DNA of 64,000 bases from CAYUMU01 sp964445985 (GTDB taxonomy: Bacteria; Planctomycetota; Planctomycetia; Pirellulales; S012-138). Location of the stretch: contig CAYUMU010000008.1 of the NCBI GenBank assembly GCA_964445985.1, positions 71,916-135,915 of the forward strand. Direction: 5' to 3'. The notes under the pieces were generated by a model. The model did not search any database and had not been told where the DNA came from. It worked only from the letters and a program-made list of their open reading frames with translations. A program made the position numbers and the translations under genes. Below, in pieces: positions 42,552-50,551 of the stretch (positions are counted from its first letter, which is position 1; every line of letters starts with the position of its first letter).

Positions 42552-43460
42552 TCAGCCCCGCCGCAACCAGCGCTTGGCCACCTTGCAAACCATGGTGAAG
42601 GCCGGGTCGAAGATATTGCCCAGGTCGTACCGCACGCATTGCGCGAGTAGCAGGTTCGCCCCCAGCGCATCCAGGCCAAAGTCCTGTTGCAACCACCGCA
42701 GCATTTCCGTGGTGGCGTGCTGCACCGCCTGATCGAGCGGCCGGGCGTTGCCCACCGTGAAAATGAACTCCTCGTTCTCGCCCCGCGGCCAGTAGCTCTC
42801 TTTGCCCTTGAGCACGTTCAGCCGCACTCGCGCGTCCATCGAAATCTCAATGCCCGAGCCCACAATCTCGCCGTCCCCTTGCGCGGCGTGCCCATCGCCC
42901 AAAAAGAATAGCGCCCCCGGCTCAAACACGGGGAAGTATACCACCGCCCCCTGGCAAAATCCGCGGTAGTCCATATTGCCGCCGTGCTCTCCGCTGGTGG
43001 CGGTGGATATGGCCTGGCTGCGCGGGGGCGCCACCCCAAAGCACCCCAGCATGGGCTCCAGGGGGATGGTCAACTCGCCCAACTTTGAAGGCGGCCCGAC
43101 CAGCCGCGCGGTCCAGGCGTCGGTATCCACGTGCCATTCCGCCAGCGGCGCCTCGGGCAGTTCGCGCACATAAGTTGGATCGACCACGTTTGGCGCCACC
43201 GACGAACCGCACCAGCCGTAGCTCCGATTGGGCACGATCGATTCCAGCACCACCTGCAGCGTATCGCCCGGTTCGGCCCCCTCCACATAGAACGGACCCG
43301 TCTGTGGGTTGCCCCGCGGCGTAACCTGTTCGCGCTGGTGGTCGTAACCTCGGGCGTCCACCGTGGTGGTCACCAAGGTGTCGCCGTCGGCCAGCTTCAG
43401 CACCGGCTCATAAGGGCCTAAACAGCGATGATACTGGCTTGGTTGAAAATGATGTTCCAT
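42552..43460 (-). CDS. Acetamidase/formamidase family protein
   Basis: 302 aa from the ATG at 43460; the open frame continues upstream but without family similarity. It hydrolyses short amides (formamide or acetamide) to ammonia and the acid in studied members. Signatures: VTTTVDARGYDHQREQV, GPFYVEGAEPGDTLQVVLESI (about residues 50-70), EHGGNMDYRGFCQGAVVYFPV and the hallmark LFFLGDGHAAQGDGEIVGSGIE. A conserved C-terminal MLRWLQQDFGLDALGANLLLAQ follows. No signal peptide, so cytoplasmic. It is divergent from the NagB-like gene (287 bp between), which hints at shared control. Confidence 0.92.
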   Translation of the reverse strand: MEHHFQPSQYHRCLGPYEPVLKLADGDTLVTTTVDARGYDHQREQVTPRGNPQTGPFYVEGAEPGDTLQVVLESIVPNRSYGWCGSSVAPNVVDPTYVRELPEAPLAEWHVDTDAWTARLVGPPSKLGELTIPLEPMLGCFGVAPPRSQAISTATSGEHGGNMDYRGFCQGAVVYFPVFEPGALFFLGDGHAAQGDGEIVGSGIEISMDARVRLNVLKGKESYWPRGENEEFIFTVGNARPLDQAVQHATTEMLRWLQQDFGLDALGANLLLAQCVRYDLGNIFDPAFTMVCKVAKRWLRRG

Positions 43461-43747
43461 GGCCGCTTGTCGTTGAGGTGAAGCAGAGGGGTAAAGATCG
43501 CGCCGGTCCAGCACACGCACACAAATACACTCGCTGAGGGCGCGGAATGCAACCAACTTGGGGCCACGCGAATGGTTTCCAGAACATGGCGCGCCCCCGG
43601 CCCGAGAACCGACGCCTGGCAGCGGTGCCTGCGGCATCGGCGGCAAGCTACTCGAATGCCCGACCCGAGCGTGGTACAACGGTCGGCAGAATCCGACCAA
43701 TCCATCGGTGATTTACCTCGCGAATTCGCAATCGAAAGGAACCGCAC

Positions 43748-44677
43748 ATGGCCCGACGGGAAAGCACGGTCGCCGCCGGCTGGTGGGACTACACCACCTT
43801 GGATCACGAGCTCATGGCCGATGCCGCCGCGCTCACGCCCGAGCAAATCTTGCAGCTTTCCCGCCCGGGCTTTCAGGTCAAATTCCACGATACACTCGCC
43901 GAGTTCTACCTGGCCGAAGCCCTCGAATACATCCAGGCGTGGCAGCAATCCACCCCCGACAACCCCGTCGGCATTTGCGGCCCGATCGGCCCCACCGAGC
44001 AATTGCCGCTGGTGGCCCGGATTGTGAACGAGCTGAATCTCGATGTCCGCAGCGCCCACTTCTGGGGCATGGACGAATGGTACGCCGACGGCCAAGAATT
44101 GCCGGCGAGCCATCCGCTGTCGTTCGAAAAGGCCGACCGTGACCTGTGCTTCGACCGCATCCATCCCCGCCTGCGGATGCCCGACAGCCAGCTGCACTTC
44201 CCCAAGGCCGATACGGCCGCGTACATCCGCAGCTGGGATGGCGTGCGCTGTGCCGTCATGCAGGGCGGCCAGGGCGAGGTCAAACATTGGGCCTTCAACG
44301 ACCCGCCCAAGCGGGAAGGCCGCTGGATCGACGAACCGCCCCCGCCGGCCGAGTTCCGCAAGCTCGGCACCCGCGTTGTCGATCTGCACCCCATGACACT
44401 CATTCAAAACGCCCGCACCAGCGGCGGCGGCTACGTGGCCGGCATTCCCACCCAGGCCATCACGGTGGGTCCGGTGGAAACCTGGCAGGCCGAAAAGGTC
44501 TCCATCTGGCAAGCCGGCAACCACGACAACCCCTTCGGCATGCGGCTCTCCACGCTGATGATCGCCAAAAACCTGCCCGACACCTCGGTCCCCATGTCGC
44601 TGCTGGCCGATCACCCCAACGTGCAGTTCAACTTCTACCGCCACGGCCTGGGCACGTGCGAAACCGAAATGCACTAA
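43748..44677 (+). CDS. Atypical glucosamine-6-phosphate deaminase-like protein
   Basis: 309 aa. It belongs to the NagB/RpiA/gluconolactonase fold family: FWGMDEWYADGQELPASHPLSF (about residues 105-126) matches the MDEY segment of NagB, and a later TQAITVGPVE (about 235-244) matches ITVG. The catalytic loop normally reads DGHIAFNEP; here it is GGQGEVKHWAFNDP (173-186). His180 is kept, but Val178 stands where the catalytic Asp should be and Asp185 where Glu should be. True deaminase activity is therefore doubtful; a related sugar-phosphate or lactone reaction is possible. Cytoplasmic. It is divergent from the acetamidase/formamidase gene. Confidence 0.8.
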   Translation: MARRESTVAAGWWDYTTLDHELMADAAALTPEQILQLSRPGFQVKFHDTLAEFYLAEALEYIQAWQQSTPDNPVGICGPIGPTEQLPLVARIVNELNLDVRSAHFWGMDEWYADGQELPASHPLSFEKADRDLCFDRIHPRLRMPDSQLHFPKADTAAYIRSWDGVRCAVMQGGQGEVKHWAFNDPPKREGRWIDEPPPPAEFRKLGTRVVDLHPMTLIQNARTSGGGYVAGIPTQAITVGPVETWQAEKVSIWQAGNHDNPFGMRLSTLMIAKNLPDTSVPMSLLADHPNVQFNFYRHGLGTCETEMH

Positions 44678-44784
44678 AGGTCAATCCCATGGGAACCCGC
44701 GCACCTCGCGGGAGAGAGTTGAGGTGAAGGGGAAATAGGGTTCTCCGGATAGGCTCTAAACGCGTGGAGTGCGATTGCCTGAGC

Positions 44785-44820
44785 ATGACAAGCTTTGGCT
44801 ATTAATCTTTGACAACGCGC
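44785..44820 (+). repeat. 36-nt direct repeat, copy 1
   Basis: Starts ATGACAAGCTTTGGC and ends TTTGACAACGCGC. Copy 2 at 44850-44885 matches it at 34 of 36 positions. The spacer between them is a low-complexity CTAGCCACTAGCTACC-type sequence. Confidence 0.85.
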
Positions 44821-44849
44821 AGCCCCTAGCCACTAGCTACCAGCCACCA

Positions 44850-44885
44850 ATGACAAGCTTTGTTTATTAATCTTTGACAACGCGC
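44850..44885 (+). repeat. 36-nt direct repeat, copy 2
   Basis: Starts ATGACAAGCTTTGTT and ends TTTGACAACGCGC, two mismatches from copy 1. Both copies carry a perfect TTGACA. Probably a recent local duplication. Confidence 0.85.
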
Positions 44886-44902
44886 CCGCCGAACCTGAGA
44901 AT
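44874..44902 (+). promoter_or_regulatory. Possible promoter upstream of the DUF1501 gene at 45058
   Basis: TTGACA (44874-44879) matches the -35 consensus and GAGAAT (44897-44902) is a weak -10 at 17-base spacing. Copy 1 of the repeat has the same TTGACA (44809-44814) but no usable -10. Low certainty. Confidence 0.3.
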
Positions 44903-45057
44903 TGAACCCAACGAGAATCAGAGCCTTTATTGCCTGGAACCAGGGAAACCCGACCCCGCCGGCCGGCGGCAGCCTATCTTGAAGGCTGCCAGCGCCCTCC
45001 CCGGCGGCGTTTCCCAAGTCCAGTGCTGTCAATCCATTCGGTCAACGGAGTCCCGCG

Positions 45058-46461
45058 ATGTACGATTTCCAGATGAACCGGCGGCAAGCGCTCATCGCCG
45101 GTGGCTTAGGCGCACTCAGCCTTGGCATGCCAGGATCGGTGATTGGCAGCGACCAGGTCGACTCGCAGGGCAATGCCGTGGCCGCGGAGAAGTCGTGCAT
45201 CTTCGTGCTGCTCTGCGGCGGCCCCAGCCATGTTGATACCTGGGACATGAAGCCCGAGGCGCCGACCAGCATCCGCGGACCCTACCAGCCCATCGCCACC
45301 AAGGTGCCGGGGATGCGGATCAACGAAATGCACACGCAACTGGCCACGCTCACTGACCAGTTCACGCTCATCAATTCGATGACGCACCCGGCCGCGATCA
45401 GCAATCACTTCGACGCGATGCACAACCTGCTCAGCGGGCAATCGACCCAGCGCGTGCAACAAGGCGTGGCCGATGACTTGCCCTACCTGGGCTCGGTTGT
45501 CGCCAAGCACAAACCCAGCGAACGCAATCTGGTATCCAATGCCTGGCTGATCAAATGCGTGGGGCCGCCCGTGTTTTGCGCGCCCAACATCGGCATTGGC
45601 GGTTACCTCGGTTCGGCCTACGCGCCCGTGTTTGTCGGCTCGGCCGAAAACCACCCGGCCATGAAGAACTTTGCCTTGCCCGAAATCTACGATCTGGGCG
45701 ACCCGAACGCCCTGGCGCGACGCAAGGAACTGCTCAGCCGCATCGAGTCCCACGAACTCGCGAGCGATCCCGTGGGCAAAGATTGGTCCGACCTGCGCGT
45801 GAAAGCCTACGAAGTGATGACGCGGCCCGAAGGCCGGCAGGCATTTGACCTGAGCCGCGAGCCGACGAAACTGCGAGAGCGGTATGGCATGCATCCGCTC
45901 GGGCAAAACCTGTTGCTCGCGCGAAGAATGGTCGAGTCGGGCGTACGGTTCGTCACCGTCAACGGTTGGACCGGCCAGGCCGAGCACGATAAGAAGGGTC
46001 CGCCCAGCAGCAGCTGGGATATGCACGGCGGAAACATGGGCATGGGCAACGCCTTCGGCGACGGCTCCTACGGCATGGGCTTCTGTCTGCCGCGATTGGA
46101 TCAGGCCCTGGCGGGGCTGCTTTCCGATCTCAAAGAACGGGGTATGCTCGAGAACACGCTGGTGGTGGTCACCGGTGAGTTCGGGCGCACGCCCAAAATC
46201 TTGACCCAAGAGCCTCCCGGTCGTCAGCACTGGCCCAAGTGCTTCTCTTCCATCATGGCCGGCTGCGGCATTCGTGGCGGCGCCGTGTATGGCAAGTCCA
46301 ACAAGTACGGCGAGTACCCCACCCACAACCCTGTCCGCCCCGAAGAACTGGCGGCCACGATCTACCACGCCCTCGATATTCCGCTGAACGCACCGCAGAA
46401 TAACACCGGCATTTCGCGGCCCATTACCACCGGCGAACCATTGCTCGATTTGTTCGGGTAG
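45058..46461 (+). CDS. DUF1501 family exported protein
   Basis: 467 aa. A twin-arginine leader (MNRRQALIAGGLGALSLG) is present. Family segments are VLLCGGPSHVDTWDMKPEAP, LLARRMVESGVRFVTVNGW and VVVTGEFGRTPKILTQEPPGRQHWP. The last carries the family's conserved Arg-His pair. It has an unusually Gly/Met-rich insert (MHGGNMGMGNAFGDGSYGMG) compared with the other two DUF1501 proteins here. The family is related to sulfatases and phosphatases; substrate unknown. A cytochrome c/WD40 gene follows 91 bp downstream in the same direction, so the two probably form an exported module. Confidence 0.93.
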   Translation: MYDFQMNRRQALIAGGLGALSLGMPGSVIGSDQVDSQGNAVAAEKSCIFVLLCGGPSHVDTWDMKPEAPTSIRGPYQPIATKVPGMRINEMHTQLATLTDQFTLINSMTHPAAISNHFDAMHNLLSGQSTQRVQQGVADDLPYLGSVVAKHKPSERNLVSNAWLIKCVGPPVFCAPNIGIGGYLGSAYAPVFVGSAENHPAMKNFALPEIYDLGDPNALARRKELLSRIESHELASDPVGKDWSDLRVKAYEVMTRPEGRQAFDLSREPTKLRERYGMHPLGQNLLLARRMVESGVRFVTVNGWTGQAEHDKKGPPSSSWDMHGGNMGMGNAFGDGSYGMGFCLPRLDQALAGLLSDLKERGMLENTLVVVTGEFGRTPKILTQEPPGRQHWPKCFSSIMAGCGIRGGAVYGKSNKYGEYPTHNPVRPEELAATIYHALDIPLNAPQNNTGISRPITTGEPLLDLFG

Positions 46462-46552
46462 GGGCGAAGGTGACGACGATCCGTTACTTCCCGGATTGAC
46501 CGTGATTGCTTGGCATTCCCCAAAGCATCTTATTGACTGCGAGTCGCTTCTC

Positions 46553-47974
46553 ATGATTCGGTATGCATATCTGGCGGCGTTGGCCGGGTGGTTTTTGCTG
46601 GCCGGCGCCGCGGGGAGCGGGGTCCGGCGCGCCGTCGCCGCCGAACTGCCCGCCCTCGATGCCAAGGCGGCCCAGCAGGTGAGCTTTCGCCGCGACGTCT
46701 GGCCCATCGTCAAGCGGCACTGCTGGGGTTGCCACTCCGGCGGAGACGCCCAGGGTGGGCTCAGCATGGACTCCGTGGCCGATATGCTTCGCGGCGGCGA
46801 TAGCGGATCGCTGTTTGAGCCCGGCAAGCCCGACGACAGCCTGCTGATCGCCATGACCATTGGCGATTCGCCCGACATGCCCAAGCAGCAACCGCCGCTT
46901 TCCGAGGAGAAAATCCAGATTCTGCGACACTGGATCCTGGCCGGCGCCAAGGACGACTCGCGAGCTGAAGCCGCCGGATCGGTCGTGCAGATCCCCGAAA
47001 AATACCGGTTCGCTCCCGCCGTGACCAGCGTGGCGTTTTCGCCCGACGGCCAGCAGTTGGCGGCGGCCTGCCGCAGCGAGGTGGTGCTGATCGAACTGGC
47101 CAGCGACCAGCCGCCGCGCCGCCTGCCCACCGCGTGCGATCTGCTCACGCACGTGGAATTCAGCCCCGATGGCAAACTGCTCGCCGCGGCCGGGGGAACG
47201 CCGGCGGTGTTCGGCGAAGTGCAATTCTTTGATGTGGCTAGCGGCAAGACAGTGGCCCGTCGCCGCTCGGGCCACGATACCCTCTTCCGTGGCAACTTCG
47301 CCCCCGATGGCAAGGCCATTGCGTTGGGCGGCGCCGATGGCGCGGTTCACGTGGTGCCGGTGGACGAAACCGCCGCAATCCGCTTGATCGATTTGCACAG
47401 CGACTGGGTGCTCGACGTGGCCTACACGCCTGACGGCCAGCGGCTGGTCAGCGGAGGGCGGGACAAATCGGTCAAGGTCAGCAGCGTGGAAACGGGCCAA
47501 CTGCTGCGCACGGTGGATACCTCCAACGAAATGTTCAACTGCGTAATCGCCGATGACAAGTTCGCGGTAGCCACCGGCAAGGCTCGGGCCGTATTGAGCT
47601 ATCAGTTCGATATCGCCCTCAGCGGCGTGGAAGTCACCGGCGCCGGGAACGGCGCCCGCCCCATCAGCAAGCGGGCTCAATACGCGCAGAACTTCGAGAG
47701 CCAGCCGGGCGAAGTGCTCGACATGGCCAGCAGCGGCGACCGCCAACGGTTGGCCCTGGCCGGAAACTACGGCGACGTGCGCGTCTACAGCCTGGCCGAC
47801 CGCAAAGCCGTGGCCACGATCAGCAAAGTGCCCTCGCCTGTTTATGCCGTGGCCCTCAATCACGACGGCACGCTGCTGGCCATCGGCGCCCGGTCAGGCC
47901 TGGTGCAGGTTTACTCGGTGCCCGACGGCAAACTGCTACACGACCGGCAGCCGGTGCCGGTGGAAACCAAATAA
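46553..47974 (+). CDS. Exported cytochrome c (PSCyt1 type) with WD40 repeats
   Basis: 473 aa from the ATG at 46553, giving a signal peptide (YAYLAALAGWFLLAGAAGS). A haem-binding CWGCH motif is at about residues 57-61, in the planctomycete cytochrome layout VSFRRDVWPIVKRHCWGCH with GGLSMDSVADMLRGG and PPLSEEKIQILRHWILAGA after it. The rest is a WD40 propeller: blades such as VAFSPDGQQLAAACRSE, VEFSPDGKLLAAAGG, VAYTPDGQRLVSGGRDKSVKV and VALNHDGTLLAIGARSG. It is thought to carry electrons outside the cytoplasm; the propeller may bind a partner such as the DUF1501 product. It ends 46 bp from the convergent DUF1549/1553 gene. Confidence 0.93.
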   Translation: MIRYAYLAALAGWFLLAGAAGSGVRRAVAAELPALDAKAAQQVSFRRDVWPIVKRHCWGCHSGGDAQGGLSMDSVADMLRGGDSGSLFEPGKPDDSLLIAMTIGDSPDMPKQQPPLSEEKIQILRHWILAGAKDDSRAEAAGSVVQIPEKYRFAPAVTSVAFSPDGQQLAAACRSEVVLIELASDQPPRRLPTACDLLTHVEFSPDGKLLAAAGGTPAVFGEVQFFDVASGKTVARRRSGHDTLFRGNFAPDGKAIALGGADGAVHVVPVDETAAIRLIDLHSDWVLDVAYTPDGQRLVSGGRDKSVKVSSVETGQLLRTVDTSNEMFNCVIADDKFAVATGKARAVLSYQFDIALSGVEVTGAGNGARPISKRAQYAQNFESQPGEVLDMASSGDRQRLALAGNYGDVRVYSLADRKAVATISKVPSPVYAVALNHDGTLLAIGARSGLVQVYSVPDGKLLHDRQPVPVETK

Positions 47975-47995
47975 GTCGCCTTTCGCTCCGCGAAA
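47975..47995. repeat. TCGCCTTTCGC hairpin repeat, copy 1
   Basis: Begins at the base after the cytochrome/WD40 stop: GTCGCCTTTCGC, TCC, GCGAAA. Stem TTTCGC (47981-47986) with GCGAAA (47990-47995), loop TCC. The same sequence recurs at 60928-60950. It lies between convergent genes. Confidence 0.7.
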
Positions 47996-48020
47996 TGAGC
48001 GATCCTTCGCCCTGCTTCGG

Positions 48021-50537
48021 CTAATGCACCAGCATAAAGTCCCGGCTATTGAGCAAGGCCCACATCAGGTCTTGGGCCGCTTCGGCTCGCTTGTCTGGCT
48101 GGCTGCCGAGGAACTCCACGCCCACGGCCGCCTCTTCCGAGGTTGGCTGCCGCGCCAGCGACCACAAGTAAAGCTGCTCCACCAACTGCTCGTTGCCGAG
48201 GTCCTTCTGCTGCAGCAGCTTCGCCAGCCGGCCATTGGGAGCCGCCACGCGGCCGAGGATCGACTTGCCGTTAATAAAGTGCAGCGCCTGCAGCATGTTG
48301 GAGCCGCTGTCCCGTTCGCACTCGCAGGCTTCCATTCGCTGCGGCTTGCCAAACAGGGCGAGGAACTCGCTCTGAATGTTCGCGTCCGGGAGTTGGGCCG
48401 CGGTGAAGCCGGCCGGAGCCCCGGGAAAGTTCTCCGGCACGCCGGTCGCCTGGATCAGCGAATCGAGCATCGATTCGGCCGACAACCGGCGGGGAATGGC
48501 CCTGCTGAAATTCAGATCATCATGGGCGTTGCTGCCGTTGGCGATCGTGCTCCGCTGATAGGTGTCTGAGGTAACGATTCGCCGCATCAGGTGGCGAACG
48601 TCGAAATCGTGCTCCACAAAATCGGCCGTCAGCGCGTCGAGCAGCGGCGGATTGATCGGCGGATTGGTCGTCCGCAAATCGTCCACAGGCTCGATGATGC
48701 CGCGGTGGAAAAAGTAACTCCAAATGCGATTCGTCATACTCCGGGCAAAGAACGGATTCTCGGCCGAGGTCAGCCATGCGGCGTAGGCTTCGCGGCGATC
48801 GATGCCAGCGGGCAGTTCCGGCTCGCCACCGCCCAAGTACCGGGGAGGTTGCGGCCGGCCGGTGCGAGGATTGGTGGAAAAGCCTGAGGACACGTTCAGC
48901 AACACGGTCTTGGCGTTGGCCACGCCTGGCAAAGCCGGATCGGCCTTGGTCGCCACCTGGTTGAAGAAGCTGTGCAGGCCGTAATAGTCGCCCTGCGTCC
49001 AGTTTTCGAACGGATGCGGGTGGCACTGGGCGCACAGCATCCGCACGCCGCAAAACACCTGGGTAGCCCTTTGCAGGGTCTCGTCGGTGTCTTTGCTCAC
49101 CGCGAAAAACGCCCCGGGGGCGCTGCGGGTGTAGCTGCCGCGGCTGGTCAGGATTTCACGCGTAAACGCATCGAGCGGTTTGTTCTCGGCCACGGCCGCG
49201 CGAATCCATTCGCGGAACGCGAACATCGCCGGCTCGCTCACCTGGTTGCGGCTGTTCTGCAGCAGGTCCCCCCACTTCAGCGACCACCAATCCACAAACT
49301 CCGGCCGCGCAAACAGCCGGTCGACCACCTGCTCGCGCTTAGCAGGGTTACTGTCTTTCACAAACGCCAACAGTTCATCCGGCGTGGGCTGCACCCCGAT
49401 CAAGTCCAAGTACACCCGGCGGAGAAAACGAGCGTCGGGCGCAAGTTCCGAAGGCGTAATCCGCAGGTCGTTCAGCTTGCGAATCACATACTGGTCGATC
49501 AGGTTTTCCGTCGGCACAGCGTTCGGCTGAAACCCCGGATTCGGCGGCAGCACAATAAAATTAGCGGTGGCAAAGATCCGTTCAAACCGGCCTACCATCG
49601 GCGTTTCACCAGGAGCCAGCGTGGTGACCAGGCCGACGTCGTCCACCGTGGCCACGCTCTCCGTATTGGCCGTGAAGACCGCCAGATGCGAGACATCGCG
49701 CTGGCTGCCGTCGGAATAGCTGGCGACGAGCTGCATTTGATGCTGACCGCCGGGCGGAAGCACCACGTTCTCCGGAAAAATCTGAATCGACTCCAGCCTG
49801 GCTGGATTATCGAGATCGCCCTGGGCGCCCTGCTCAATCCAGCCCAACAGGGTTTTGTGGAGCAGCCCGCCGTGATCGAACCGAATGCCGCCTTTGTGCG
49901 GCACGTCGCCCAGCGGCTTGGTCAGCAGCAAGCTGGCCGGCGGATTGTGCAAATTGATGCGACGCGCCAGAAATTCATCGGTGAGGGCCGCAAAATCGGG
50001 CGCCGCATCGGAGCCCCGCAGGGAGAGCTTGAAGCCGTTCTTGCCGAGCGAATAGCCATGGCAGGCCCCCGCGTTGCAGCCCGCCTTGGAAAGCACCGGC
50101 ATCACGTCGTGCAGAAAGCTGTAGTCCAGCGGATGATCGTTCAGTTGCACTTCGACCGCCACCACCGAAGTCTTGCCCTCGGCGGCAATCTTGATTTCTG
50201 TTTTGCCGTTGGCCACGGGGCTGACCCAGCCGAGCAAATCCACCGTGGCCACTTGCGGCTGGGTGCTGGTAAAGGTTGCCTGCGAAGTCAGGTCGCGATC
50301 ATAGCCGTCGACCGTTTTGCCGGTGACCACAATCGACCAGGGCTGCTTGCGGTGCGTGAGCCGAATCGAAGCCGGCTGTACCTTAAGCTCCGCGGCCAGC
50401 GGACCAGTGCCCGGTTCAGCAGCCAGGGAAATCGAACCGCCGATTCCGCAAAACCAGCCGCCAAGGACCAGTAGGCTCCGGAGGAACCACCACCCCGCGC
50501 GGTGTAAGTCAGGCCGGCGTTGAATGGGTTGATGCAT
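48021..50537 (-). CDS. DUF1549/DUF1553 exported protein with Ig-like domains
   Basis: 838 aa with a signal peptide (SLLVLGGWFCGIGGSISLAAE). N-terminal bacterial Ig-like (Big2) domain (about 50-130: VTGKTVDGYDRDLTSQATFTS; VATVDLLGWVSPVANG), then a CNAGACHG motif (about 152-159) that may hold haem, a second Ig-like stretch (SYSDGSQRDVSHLAVFTANT), DUF1549 (RRVYLDLIGVQPTPDEL; CAQCHPHPFENW) and DUF1553 (MTNRIWSYFFHRGIIEPVDD; RHLMRRIVTSDTYQRS). It is the last gene of a minus-strand run, 14 bp after the 888-aa gene, so co-transcribed with it. Function unknown; two haem-type motifs point to electron transfer. Confidence 0.93.
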   Translation of the reverse strand: MHQPIQRRPDLHRAGWWFLRSLLVLGGWFCGIGGSISLAAEPGTGPLAAELKVQPASIRLTHRKQPWSIVVTGKTVDGYDRDLTSQATFTSTQPQVATVDLLGWVSPVANGKTEIKIAAEGKTSVVAVEVQLNDHPLDYSFLHDVMPVLSKAGCNAGACHGYSLGKNGFKLSLRGSDAAPDFAALTDEFLARRINLHNPPASLLLTKPLGDVPHKGGIRFDHGGLLHKTLLGWIEQGAQGDLDNPARLESIQIFPENVVLPPGGQHQMQLVASYSDGSQRDVSHLAVFTANTESVATVDDVGLVTTLAPGETPMVGRFERIFATANFIVLPPNPGFQPNAVPTENLIDQYVIRKLNDLRITPSELAPDARFLRRVYLDLIGVQPTPDELLAFVKDSNPAKREQVVDRLFARPEFVDWWSLKWGDLLQNSRNQVSEPAMFAFREWIRAAVAENKPLDAFTREILTSRGSYTRSAPGAFFAVSKDTDETLQRATQVFCGVRMLCAQCHPHPFENWTQGDYYGLHSFFNQVATKADPALPGVANAKTVLLNVSSGFSTNPRTGRPQPPRYLGGGEPELPAGIDRREAYAAWLTSAENPFFARSMTNRIWSYFFHRGIIEPVDDLRTTNPPINPPLLDALTADFVEHDFDVRHLMRRIVTSDTYQRSTIANGSNAHDDLNFSRAIPRRLSAESMLDSLIQATGVPENFPGAPAGFTAAQLPDANIQSEFLALFGKPQRMEACECERDSGSNMLQALHFINGKSILGRVAAPNGRLAKLLQQKDLGNEQLVEQLYLWSLARQPTSEEAAVGVEFLGSQPDKRAEAAQDLMWALLNSRDFMLVH

Positions 50538-50551
50538 GGCTGAGCTTATCG

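Larger units (their letters stand above)
44678..45057. other. Intergenic region with tandem 36-nt direct repeats
   Basis: 380 bp between two plus-strand genes. It contains two direct repeats with a 65-nt period, described separately, and a possible promoter at 44874-44902. No gene is supported. Confidence 0.5.

Noticed and set aside
45106..47319. A 737-codon open frame on the minus strand
   Set aside because: It spans the DUF1501 and cytochrome/WD40 genes antisense and has no ribosome binding site or recognisable domain.
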